64,000 nucleotides of DNA. Origin: Paraburkholderia sp. Its GTDB lineage: Bacteria > Pseudomonadota > Gammaproteobacteria > Burkholderiales > Burkholderiaceae. Location: NCBI RefSeq assembly GCF_028283785.1, contig NZ_JAPWKB010000011.1, positions 1-64,000 on the forward strand, given 5' to 3'. This document shows, piece by piece, positions 7,901-15,187 of the stretch. A model generated the notes under the pieces. That model was not told the origin of the DNA, did no database searches, and saw nothing but the letters and a program-made list of their open reading frames with translations. Made by a program: the position numbers and the translations under genes. Position 1 is the first letter of the stretch. Every line of letters begins with the position of its first letter.

Positions 7901-8159
7901 GGGCGCGAGCCGGATTCGCCCGGTGTTGATGACCGCGTTTGCGATGATCATCGGCATGATTCCGATGGCGCTCGGTCTCGGCGAAGGCGCCGAACAGAAC
8001 GCGCCGCTGGGCCGCGCGGTGATCGGCGGCCTGCTGTTCGCGACCGTTTCCACACTGTTTTTCGTGCCGCTGGTGTTCGCAGGCATTCACAGTCGTCTTG
8101 CACGGCGCCACGCGCGCAAACAAGATGGCGATCGCGGCGAACCCGCTCAAAAAAGTTAA
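4971..8159 (+). CDS. RND efflux pump, inner-membrane transporter (AcrB/HAE family)
   Basis: This 1062-residue proton-driven exporter of hydrophobic or amphiphilic compounds is the usual length for AcrB-type pumps. The N-terminus MWIVNVALKRPYTFIVMAI forms the first membrane helix, two large periplasmic domains follow, and TM4 carries the D401-D402 pair (GILVDDATVTIENIE) equivalent to the AcrB proton-relay aspartates. In TM10 the segment GVATANSILMVAFA has Ala (about 951) where AcrB has the relay lysine K940, judged by eye. The ATG at 4971 has no strong Shine-Dalgarno. The gene heads an operon in the order pump, adaptor, channel, the reverse of the common adaptor-first order. Substrate cannot be predicted. 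Confidence 0.93.
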   Translation: MWIVNVALKRPYTFIVMAIMILLATPFVLLTTPVDVLPEINIPVVSIIWNYTGLSAEDMANRITSVNERSITTTVNDIEHIESQSLAGIAIIKLFLQPTANIQTAIAQTVAVEQAQLRQMPPGATPPLVISYSASSIPVIQLGLSSPKLSEQALNDTALNFLRPQLVTIPGASVPYPYGGKSRLISVDLDTRALLAKGLTPSDVVGAFNAQNLILPTGTAKIGSREYTIDMNGSPSTLEGLNDIPVRTLNGATTYLREVAHVRDGFSPQTNIVRQNGRRGVLMSVLKNGSASTLAIVDTLHKLLPNARAALPPELSITALFDQSVFVKAAVQGVVREALIAAALTAAMILLFLGNWRSTCIIAVSIPLSILTSLIALHALGQTINIMTLGGLALAVGILVDDATVTIENIERHLHMGTNLHDAILEGAGEIAVPALVSTLCICIVFVPMFFLTGVARFLFVPLAEAVVFAMLASYVLSRTLVPTLAMLLMGHAHQPKEGAKPNLFMRLYRRFDRGFERMRGGYIVILSSLLVRRRMFASLFLGFCVVSMALVFALGEDFFPSVDAGNIRLHMRAPTGTRIEETARLADEVEKVVREVVPEHELGTILDNLGLPYSGINLSYSNSGTIGTLDGEIQIALNEDHKPTAMYVDKLRALLPQRFPGVEFFFQPADIVTQILNFGLPAAVDVQIAGADQQGNFDVARKLMKQVRQIPGTVDTHIQQKLDSPALNLQMDRTRLQQLNLSASNVAQNLLISLSGSSQTSPGFWFNNRNGVEYQVGVQTPQYQMSSIDDLLRTPVSSAGSTGPTQLLGNLVQVTPKAKFAVVTHYAIRPVIDVYVSVERRDLGSVADQVDKLVQQARATLPRGSTITVRGQVQTMRSSYFGLGVGVAMAIVLVYLLIVVNFQSWVDPLIIISALPAALAGIVWMLFLTGTHLSVPALTGAIMTMGVATANSILMVAFARQRLMAGAPPLTAALEAGASRIRPVLMTAFAMIIGMIPMALGLGEGAEQNAPLGRAVIGGLLFATVSTLFFVPLVFAGIHSRLARRHARKQDGDRGEPAQKS

Positions 8160-8175
8160 ACGATGGCTGAATGAA

Positions 8176-9444
8176 ATGACTGAGAAAACCCATGCTTCGC
8201 TAGCCATTCCCACGCGCGAGAACGACGAAGACCACGCGTTGCCGCCGCGTAATCGCGAGTGGCGACGCGCGAAGATCGCGATCGTCGTGGTGCTGATCCT
8301 GCTCGCGCTCGGCGCATTGCGCACTGTAATTTCGAACGTGTTCCAGAACCGTTCGGTCGCGGCAACGACGAAGCAGAACGCGCAGCAATACGTGACGGTC
8401 GTGACGCCGGTGCAAGGCAAGGCAAGTGGCAAGACGCTGTTGCCGGCGACGTTGCGCGGCTTCGTCGAGTCGCCGATCTATGCGCGCGCAACCGGTTATC
8501 TGCTGCACTGGTACGTCGATATCGGCGGGCGCGTGCAAAAGGGCCAGCTGCTCGCGGATCTGGATACGCCCGAGATCGATCAAGAGCTTGCACAGGCGGT
8601 TGCGCAGCGCGATCAGATCAATGCAAGCCTGGGTCTCGCGAAATCGTCTCTGGACCGCTGGAAACAGTTGCGTCAGCGCGATGCGGTGTCGCAACAGGAA
8701 CTCGACGAACGGCAAAGCACATACAACCAGGGCGTCGCGAATCTCGCCGCGTCGGATGCGAACGTCAAGCGTTTGCGTCAGCTCGAATCCTTCAAACGGA
8801 TCGTTGCGCCGTTCGCCGGCGTGGTTACGCAACGCAATGTCGACGTGGGCGACCTGATCGACGCGGGCAGCGGCGCGAGCCGCGCGCTGTTCGCGCTTGC
8901 GCAGTCGGACCCGTTGCGCGTGTTTATCCAGCTGCCGCAAGCGTACGCGCAGAACGTGACGGTCGGTCAGCAGGTCGCGATCACGCAGGCGGAATTGCCG
9001 GGGCAGACGTTCAACGGCACGATTGCGAATATTTCCGGCGCGATCGACGTGCCGACCCGCTCGCTGCAAGTCGAGGTCAGGTTGCCGAATCCGGACGGCA
9101 CGCTGCGTCCCGGCGCTTACGTGCAGGTCGCGTTGCCCGCGCCCGAGCATGCACGGCTGACGGTGCCGGGCAATGCGCTGCTGTTTCGCAAGGAAGGACC
9201 GCAAGTGGCTGTCGTCGACGACAAGGGTGCGGTCAGGCTGCGTCCAATCGTGATCGCGCGCGATATGGGTCAGACGCTCGAACTCGAAAGCGGCATCGAC
9301 GCGACGGATCGCGTGATCATCAACCCGAGCGATTCCATCGCGGACGGCGATCACGTGCAGATCGCGAAGCCGGACAAGGATGCGTCGAAAGGCGGCGGCA
9401 AGGAACCGGCCAAAGACGCCGCCGATGACAAGGAGGCGTCGTGA
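8176..9444 (+). CDS. RND efflux adaptor (membrane fusion protein, HlyD/AcrA family)
   Basis: This 422-residue periplasmic adaptor links the pump to the outer-membrane channel. It has an N-terminal cytoplasmic stub, one membrane helix (IAIVVVLILLALGAL, about residues 35-52), a lipoyl half-motif region (YARATGYLLHWYVDIGGRV), a short coiled-coil hairpin (about 130-200), the second lipoyl half (IVAPFAGVVTQRNVDVGDLI) and the beta-barrel domain. The C-terminal 25 residues are Lys/Asp/Ala-rich. Start ATG 8176 lies 16 nt after the pump stop; an upstream in-frame ATG at 8125 would overlap the pump gene. An anchored helix rather than a lipobox is seen. Confidence 0.92.
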   Translation: MTEKTHASLAIPTRENDEDHALPPRNREWRRAKIAIVVVLILLALGALRTVISNVFQNRSVAATTKQNAQQYVTVVTPVQGKASGKTLLPATLRGFVESPIYARATGYLLHWYVDIGGRVQKGQLLADLDTPEIDQELAQAVAQRDQINASLGLAKSSLDRWKQLRQRDAVSQQELDERQSTYNQGVANLAASDANVKRLRQLESFKRIVAPFAGVVTQRNVDVGDLIDAGSGASRALFALAQSDPLRVFIQLPQAYAQNVTVGQQVAITQAELPGQTFNGTIANISGAIDVPTRSLQVEVRLPNPDGTLRPGAYVQVALPAPEHARLTVPGNALLFRKEGPQVAVVDDKGAVRLRPIVIARDMGQTLELESGIDATDRVIINPSDSIADGDHVQIAKPDKDASKGGGKEPAKDAADDKEAS

Positions 9445-10937
9445 AGCGGTCTGATTTCGCGCGGCGGAAATCTGGCGGCGTCGCGGCGCTGACGCTGGCA
9501 GGTGGCGCGCTGTGTCTGTCCGCGTGCACGGTCGGGCCGGACTACAAACAGCCGCAAGCCGATACGCCGCCGGCATGGCAAACCGATTCGTACTGGCGTG
9601 TCGCCGAGCCGTCGCATGCGCCGCTTGCGCCGAACTGGTGGCTCGCGTTCAACGACGCTACGCTGAACACGCTCGAAAGTCAGGCGCTCGCGCAGAATCA
9701 GACGCTGGTCGCGGCAAGCGCGCACTATGCGCAGGCGCGTGCGACGCTGGCGAATACGTCGGCGCAGCGTTTGCCGGAAGTAGATCTCAACGGCGCGGCG
9801 TCGCGCTTCAAGATTTCGAAGAACCGCCCGGTGACGAACTACTCGACGCCGAGTCAGACGACGGTGCAGAACAATCTTCAGATCGGGCCGTCGATCTCGT
9901 ACGACACCGATCTATTCGGCCGTATACGTCGTGAAGTGGAGGGCGCGGAGGCATCGGCGGAGCAGTCGGGCGACGATCTCGCGAACGCGCGTCTCGTGCT
10001 CACCACCGATCTCGCCACCGACTATTTCTCGCTGCGCGAACTCGATGCGGAAATCGATGTGCTGAACCGCTCGGTGCAACTGCAACAGAAAGCACTCGAC
10101 TACGTGAGCGCCGAGCACGATCTCGGTTCGGTTTCCGGACTCGATGTACTCGAACAGAAATCGCAACTCGACGCGACACGCGTGCAGGCGCAGTTGCTGT
10201 TGCGCCAGCGGGCGCAATACGAGCATGCGATCGCCGCGTTGGTGGGCGTGCCCGCGCCGCAATTCTCGGTTGCGGCGAAAGTGCTAGATGCGAGCGTGCC
10301 GCCGATCCCGCTGGGCTTGCCGAGCGATCTGCTGCAACGTCGCCCCGATATCGCGTCGGCCGAGCGGGCGATGGCGGCGGCGAATGCGCAGATCGGCGTT
10401 GCCAAGGCCGCGTTTTTTCCGAGCCTGACGCTGACGCCGAGTATCGGTTGGGAAAGCACGTCGTTCGCGAGTCTGTTGAGCGCGCCGAGCCTGATGTGGA
10501 CCTTGGGCGCGGCAGTCGGTCAGGTCGTGTTCGACGGCGGACGGCGCGCGGCAAATGTCAAATACGCGAGCGCGGGCTATCAGGCGGCCGAAGCGAACTA
10601 CCGGCAAACCGTGCTGACGGCGTTCCAGCAGGTGCAGGACGGCGTGACGGGTCTGTCGGTGCTCGACGGTGCGGCGAAGGAGTCGCACGATGCGGTGGTC
10701 GACGCGCAGCATCTGCTGTCGCTCGCGAACGACCGCTATTCCGGCGGTCTGGTCGCGTATCTGGATGTGATCAACGCACAGCAGTCGATGTTGACCAGCG
10801 AGCGCCAGGACGTGCAGATTCGCGGTCAGCAGATGACATTGTCGGTGTCGTTGGTGAAGGCGCTCGGCGGCGGCTGGGATGTTGCTGCGCCGGCCGAACC
10901 GCAGACCGCGCAGCAGGGCGGCGCGCATGCAGATTGA
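9441..10937 (+). CDS. RND efflux outer-membrane channel lipoprotein (OprM/NodT family)
   Basis: The 498-residue TolC-like channel completes the tripartite pump. A twin-arginine-free signal peptide ends in the lipobox LCLSAC (about residues 27-32), followed by TVGPDYKQP, the standard start of mature NodT-family proteins. Two OEP repeats follow (about 70-260 and 280-470). The GTG start at 9441 overlaps the adaptor stop (GTGA), with AAGGAGG at 9430-9436 seven bases upstream, so the two genes are translationally coupled. The C-terminus is Ala/Gln-rich and short. Confidence 0.95.
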   Translation: MKRSDFARRKSGGVAALTLAGGALCLSACTVGPDYKQPQADTPPAWQTDSYWRVAEPSHAPLAPNWWLAFNDATLNTLESQALAQNQTLVAASAHYAQARATLANTSAQRLPEVDLNGAASRFKISKNRPVTNYSTPSQTTVQNNLQIGPSISYDTDLFGRIRREVEGAEASAEQSGDDLANARLVLTTDLATDYFSLRELDAEIDVLNRSVQLQQKALDYVSAEHDLGSVSGLDVLEQKSQLDATRVQAQLLLRQRAQYEHAIAALVGVPAPQFSVAAKVLDASVPPIPLGLPSDLLQRRPDIASAERAMAAANAQIGVAKAAFFPSLTLTPSIGWESTSFASLLSAPSLMWTLGAAVGQVVFDGGRRAANVKYASAGYQAAEANYRQTVLTAFQQVQDGVTGLSVLDGAAKESHDAVVDAQHLLSLANDRYSGGLVAYLDVINAQQSMLTSERQDVQIRGQQMTLSVSLVKALGGGWDVAAPAEPQTAQQGGAHAD

Positions 10938-10964
10938 TATGACAGGGCAATACGAGGCGTTTCA

Positions 10965-10970
10965 TATAAT
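10965..10970 (+). promoter_or_regulatory. -10 box TATAAT before the two-component genes
   Basis: A perfect TATAAT sits 22 bp before the response-regulator ATG, with a Shine-Dalgarno (CAGGAGAG, 10979-10986) between. The -35 region is poor, which would fit activation by the phosphorylated regulator itself. It indicates that the two-component genes can be transcribed apart from the efflux operon. Confidence 0.5.
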
Positions 10971-10991
10971 GTCGGTACAGGAGAGACGCGA

Positions 10992-11678
10992 ATGAAATTG
11001 CTGATCGTTGAAGACGAACACAAAGTGGTCGACTATCTGCGTTCCGGATTGACCGAGCAGGGTTGGGTGGTCGATGTCGCGCTCGACGGCGAAGAAGGCA
11101 TGCATCTCGCAACCGAATTCGATTACGACGTGATCGTGCTGGATGTGATGCTGCCCAAGCGCGATGGGTTCAGCGTGCTGAAAGCGCTGCGGATGCGCAA
11201 GTCCACGCCGGTCATCATGCTGACCGCGCGCGATCATGTGAACGATCGCGTGCGCGGTTTGCGCGAAGGCGCAGACGATTACCTGACCAAACCGTTTTCG
11301 TTTCTGGAACTCGTCGAGCGGTTGCATGCACTCGCGCGTCGCACGCGCTCGCAGGAATCGACGCTGATTTCGGTCGGCGATCTGTTCGTCGATCTGATCG
11401 GGCGGCGTGCGTCGCGCGACGGCGTGCGCCTCGATCTGACCGCGAAAGAATTTCAGCTTTTGAGTGTTCTAGCCCGTCGGCAAGGGGATATTCTGTCGAA
11501 AACGGCGATCACCGAAATGGTATGGGACGTCAATTTCGACAGCCATACGAACGTCGTGGAAACCGCCATCAAGCGCCTGCGCGCGAAGCTCGATGGCCCG
11601 TTTCCGACCAAGTTGCTGCATACGGTGCGCGGCATGGGCTACGTACTCGAAGTGCGCGAAGAAGCTGAATTGCCATGA
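10992..11678 (+). CDS. OmpR-family response regulator (heavy-metal type, CusR/CopR-like)
   Basis: This 228-residue regulator has a receiver domain (1-118) with phospho-acceptor D51 (VIVLDVMLP), conserved T79-like (MLTARD) and K101-like (LTKPF) residues. The C-terminal winged-helix DNA-binding domain (130-222) has LTAKEFQLL and TAIKRLRAKLD. The sequence resembles CusR/CopR/IrlR-type regulators, but inducers differ within the group and a metal should not be assumed. It overlaps the kinase start by ATGA and probably controls the efflux operon directly upstream. Confidence 0.93.
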   Translation: MKLLIVEDEHKVVDYLRSGLTEQGWVVDVALDGEEGMHLATEFDYDVIVLDVMLPKRDGFSVLKALRMRKSTPVIMLTARDHVNDRVRGLREGADDYLTKPFSFLELVERLHALARRTRSQESTLISVGDLFVDLIGRRASRDGVRLDLTAKEFQLLSVLARRQGDILSKTAITEMVWDVNFDSHTNVVETAIKRLRAKLDGPFPTKLLHTVRGMGYVLEVREEAELP

Positions 11679-13180
11679 ATACGTCCGCTGCGTCGCCAGA
11701 TTTCTACACGTCGAACCGCTCGATCGCGCGGCGCCTCGCGCTGATGTTCGCGCTGGTCGCGCTGTGCATGTTCACGCTGATCGGCACGGGTTTATTCGTC
11801 GTGCTGCGCACGCAGCTCGAGCGCCACTTGCGCGAGTCGCTCGATGACCGGATGGAAATTGCCCGCATCATCGTTTATCACGGCGTCACGCCGGAAAAAT
11901 GGAAGATGGCGCGCGAAAAGCTCACCGACATGACGCCGCGCGACAACACCACGCTGTTTTCGGTCTGGAGCGATACGCCGTTGTTCCACTACGGCACGCC
12001 GCTGCAAGGCGAAGTCGTCGATAGCTGGCCGGGCGGCTATTCGCGCATCCAGCCGTCCAACGGGACCGACGACATGCTGACCGCCACGCAGACCATCCCG
12101 GCATACGGCATGCGTCCGCCCGTCCATCTGCAGGTGTGCGCGAGCTACCTGACGAACCTGCGCACGCTGCGCGTGTTCGGCTTTGCGCTGGCGGCGCTGT
12201 CCGCATTGGGCAGTCTTGCGGTGCTCTGGCTCAGTTACGGCGTCACGCGTCTCGGCCTCGCGCCGTTGACGCGGCTTACGCGAGATGCGGCTGAGGTCAG
12301 GCCGAACAATCGCTCGCAACGGCTGAATACCGCTTCGTTGCCGCTCGAACTGAACGAGCTGGCGCATTCGTTCAATGGCGCGCTCGAACGGCTCGACTGC
12401 GCGTATGGGCGGCTCGAATCGTTCAATGCGGACGTCGCGCACGAGTTGCGCACGCCGGTCACGATCCTGATCGGGCAGACGGAAGTTGCGTTGACGCGCA
12501 GCGATCGCTCGGTGGACGATTTGCGCCATACGCTGCAATCGAACCTCGAAGAATACGAGCGGATGCGCGCGATCATCAACGACATGCTGTTCCTCGCGCG
12601 TGCCGATCAGGGCGAACGCGCGACGGGTCTGGTCGAAGTGTCGCTGGCGGCGGAAGTGGCGCGCACGCTCGAATTCCTCGAAATTCCGTTCGACGAAGCA
12701 CGCGTGCGCGCGGTCTCGCACGGCGACGCGATTGCGCTGGTGAACCGCTCGCTGTTCGGGCGCGCCTGCACGAACCTGCTGATGAACGCGATCCAGCATT
12801 GCGGACGCGGCGATACGGTCACGGTGTCGATCACGCGTGAGCACGATCAGGTGCGCATCGCGGTCGCGAATCCGGGCGATCCGATCGAATCGTCGGTGCT
12901 AGCGCATCTGTTCGACCGTTTTTATCGAGCCGAAGTGTCGCGCACCAATAGTCGCGAAAATCACGGGCTCGGGCTGGCCATCGTCAAGGCGATTGCCGAG
13001 ATGCATCGCGGCACGGTGTCGGTGCGAAGCGACGCGGGCGTCAACACGTTCTCGTTTTCGGTCGCTGCGTTGAGCGCGGGCGACCTCGCGGTACGCGAAG
13101 CCGGTGCGGCTGCGAACGCGCAAGCCGCCGCGAAAGCGGCATCGGGCATGGGCGCGGCCACCGCCGGACCGCGCGTCTGA
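11675..13180 (+). CDS. Sensor histidine kinase (CusS/heavy-metal type)
   Basis: The 501-residue inner-membrane kinase has TM1 (about 24-48) and TM2 (about 165-190) around a periplasmic sensor of roughly 115 residues. A HAMP segment follows, then the dimerisation H-box with H256 (ADVAHELRTPVTIL), the N-box (NLLMNAIQHCGRGD) and the G-box (NHGLGLAIVKAIAEM). All catalytic motifs are present. The last 40 residues are Ala-rich and divergent. It starts inside the response-regulator stop (ATGA), so it is its cognate partner. It most likely senses an efflux substrate or metal in the periplasm; the ligand is unknown. Confidence 0.93.
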   Translation: MNTSAASPDFYTSNRSIARRLALMFALVALCMFTLIGTGLFVVLRTQLERHLRESLDDRMEIARIIVYHGVTPEKWKMAREKLTDMTPRDNTTLFSVWSDTPLFHYGTPLQGEVVDSWPGGYSRIQPSNGTDDMLTATQTIPAYGMRPPVHLQVCASYLTNLRTLRVFGFALAALSALGSLAVLWLSYGVTRLGLAPLTRLTRDAAEVRPNNRSQRLNTASLPLELNELAHSFNGALERLDCAYGRLESFNADVAHELRTPVTILIGQTEVALTRSDRSVDDLRHTLQSNLEEYERMRAIINDMLFLARADQGERATGLVEVSLAAEVARTLEFLEIPFDEARVRAVSHGDAIALVNRSLFGRACTNLLMNAIQHCGRGDTVTVSITREHDQVRIAVANPGDPIESSVLAHLFDRFYRAEVSRTNSRENHGLGLAIVKAIAEMHRGTVSVRSDAGVNTFSFSVAALSAGDLAVREAGAAANAQAAAKAASGMGAATAGPRV

Positions 13181-13211
13181 ATGCATGCATGCGCGTGACG
13201 CATGCATGCAT
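13181..13211. terminator. Hairpin between convergent genes
   Basis: ATGCATGCATGCG (13181-13193), loop CGTGA, and CGCATGCATGCAT (13199-13211) form a perfect 13-bp stem directly after the kinase stop. The next gene is on the other strand, so the hairpin may stop transcripts from both sides. There is no T-tract. Further GCATGC motifs follow to 13250. Confidence 0.55.
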
Positions 13212-13256
13212 CAGGTATCGCGCGATGCATGCGCTGCGCGCATGCGAGCATGGCGC

Positions 13257-13583
13257 TCAGTCGTCGTCTTCCTGCTGGAACAGATCGGCGCAGATCGACG
13301 CGCCTTCTTCGGTCAAATGCGCGGTGCCCGTGCCTTCCTCGGTATAGGTGGTTTCGACGAGGCCGTTTCCGTCGAGCGCGGTCAACTGGCGTCGCAGCGC
13401 ACTCATCGTCAATCCCGACTGTTTGGACAGCTTCGCCAGCGACCACGCACGCCCCGGCGTCTCCCGCTGCGCACGCCATAGTTGCGTGAGCACGGCGATC
13501 ATCGCCGGATCGACGCCGTCCATGTCGTCGTCCGCATCGTCGTTGAGGTCGTGGTTCGGGGTGCCGTTCGTGCCATCGCTCAT
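13257..13583 (-). CDS. Small winged-helix putative regulator
   Basis: This 108-residue protein has a very acidic N-terminus ([12 protein letters not shown]) and a helix-turn-helix region ([37 protein letters not shown]) of MarR/ArsR type. It ends in QQEDDD. The wing is suggested by HLTEEG. No ligand-binding domain is present. It starts 33 bp downstream of the MocR-type gene on the same strand and probably shares its transcript. Family level only; no target is known. Confidence 0.8.
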   Translation of the reverse strand: MSDGTNGTPNHDLNDDADDDMDGVDPAMIAVLTQLWRAQRETPGRAWSLAKLSKQSGLTMSALRRQLTALDGNGLVETTYTEEGTGTAHLTEEGASICADLFQQEDDD

Positions 13584-13616
13584 GTCTGTCTCCGTTTTTG
13601 GTCTGGTCGTGTTGCG

Positions 13617-15077
13617 TCAAGCCATGCGCGCGACGAGTTCACCGAGCGTCTTCAACGCGTTTTCCGTTTGCGCGGTCCACGGATAACTGTAGTTGAGGCG
13701 GATGTAATGGTGAAACGCATTGCGCGTCGAGAACATATAACCGGGGCCGATCGTGATGCCGCGCGCGAGCGCTGCCTGATAAAGCCGCATCGAATCGACG
13801 TTTTCAGGCAGTTCGACCCACAGCACATAGCCGCCTTGCGGCGCCGAGGTGCGCGTGCCGCTGGGAAAAAAGCGCTGCACCATCGCGGTCATCAGTCGCG
13901 CCTGCTGACGATAAACCTTGCGGACGTGTCGCAGATGCCGGTCGTAGCCATCTTGCCGCAGATAGTCGGCGACCGCGACCTGCGGCACCGACGGCGTGGT
14001 CAGGGTGTTCAGGAACTTGAGTTTTTCGACCTGCTCGCGATAGCGGCCTGGCATCGCCCAGCCGATCCGGTACGACGCCGTCAGGCTTTTCGAAAACGAC
14101 GCGCAATGCAGCACCAGCCCTTTGGTGTCGTAGTTCTTCAGCGTCGTCGGGCGGCTGTCGCCGAAATACAGCTCGTGATAGACGTCGTTTTCAATGGCCG
14201 GAATCTCGTGCGCCGCGAGTAGCTCGACGAGGCGCTTCTTGTTCGCGTCCGGCATCTGGAAACCGAGCGGATTCTGGAAATTCGGCATCACCATGCACGC
14301 GGCGATTTTCTGCTTGCCGATCAGCGCTTCGAGCGCGTCGATATCGATTCCGTCAACGGGATGGGTCGGCACTTCGAGCGCGCGCATGCCCATCCGTTCG
14401 ATCGCGTGCAGCATCGCGTAGTAGGTCGGCGACTCGACGGCCACGGTGTCGCCCGGCTTTGCAATGGCCTGCAAGCTCAGGTTGATCGCCTCGGTCGCGC
14501 CGACCGTGATGATGATGTCGTCGGGATCGACCGGCACGCCGTTCTCCGCGTAACGTCGCGCAATTTGCCGGATCAGCTCGGGATTGCCGGGCGGCAGGTC
14601 GTCGATCAGGTTCCAGCTGGTATGGCGGCGCGCAATCGCGTTCGCATACTGGTTGATGCGCCGCCACGGAAACAGCGTCGGGTCGGGATACGGCGAGCCG
14701 AGCGGCATCGCGGCGTTGGTGCGGATGCTGCGCAGTGTAGACAGCACCAGCCGGCTCACGTCCACCTCGGAGGCCACGACCGGAACCGGCCCGGTGTGAT
14801 CGCGCGTCGCGTCGGTGCGCGCCTGTTCGCGGACGAAATAGCCGGATTGCGGCCGCGTTTCGACGATGCCCCGGCTTTCGAGCAGCCCATACGCGTGCAG
14901 CACGGTCTTGATGCTGACGCCGTACTGCTGGCTCGCCTGCCTGACCGACGGAATCCGCTCGCCGGCCGCAAATACGCCGCGCCGGACGGCGGCGTCGATG
15001 TCATCGGCAATTTTTTCGTAAAGCTTCACGCGGGTGTGTCGATAAGTAGCGAGGGGCACAGCCAGAGTGTATGACAC
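13617..15077 (-). CDS. MocR/PdxR-type GntR regulator with aminotransferase domain
   Basis: The 486-residue protein joins a GntR winged helix (about 15-80: YEKIADDIDAAVRRGVFAAGERIPSVR) through a linker to a fold-type I PLP aminotransferase domain (about 110-486). The PLP lysine is in the SFSKSLTASYRIGW segment. Such proteins use the aminotransferase fold mainly as a sensor. The start is a GTG at 15077; a GTG at 15059 is also possible. It is divergent from the molybdopterin oxidoreductase across about 110 bp and may regulate it. Confidence 0.9.
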   Translation of the reverse strand: MSYTLAVPLATYRHTRVKLYEKIADDIDAAVRRGVFAAGERIPSVRQASQQYGVSIKTVLHAYGLLESRGIVETRPQSGYFVREQARTDATRDHTGPVPVVASEVDVSRLVLSTLRSIRTNAAMPLGSPYPDPTLFPWRRINQYANAIARRHTSWNLIDDLPPGNPELIRQIARRYAENGVPVDPDDIIITVGATEAINLSLQAIAKPGDTVAVESPTYYAMLHAIERMGMRALEVPTHPVDGIDIDALEALIGKQKIAACMVMPNFQNPLGFQMPDANKKRLVELLAAHEIPAIENDVYHELYFGDSRPTTLKNYDTKGLVLHCASFSKSLTASYRIGWAMPGRYREQVEKLKFLNTLTTPSVPQVAVADYLRQDGYDRHLRHVRKVYRQQARLMTAMVQRFFPSGTRTSAPQGGYVLWVELPENVDSMRLYQAALARGITIGPGYMFSTRNAFHHYIRLNYSYPWTAQTENALKTLGELVARMA

Positions 15078-15187
15078 AAATCAAAACTGTATCCCTCGAA
15101 TTTCCCGTTTTCTGTGTGCCGCACCCGTTTTGGAACACAGTACGCTTGCGTCATCGGCGCAAACGCCCGCTAATCTGCCTGAAGGCC
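15078..15187. promoter_or_regulatory. Divergent promoter region with CTGTGT-N17-ACACAG inverted repeat
   Basis: Between the MocR-type gene and the oxidoreductase an inverted repeat CTGTGT (15112-15117) / ACACAG (15135-15140) is visible, and GTGTATGACAC surrounds the MocR start (15067-15077). These are candidate operator sites for the divergently encoded regulator. No strong -10/-35 pair is evident. Confidence 0.4.
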
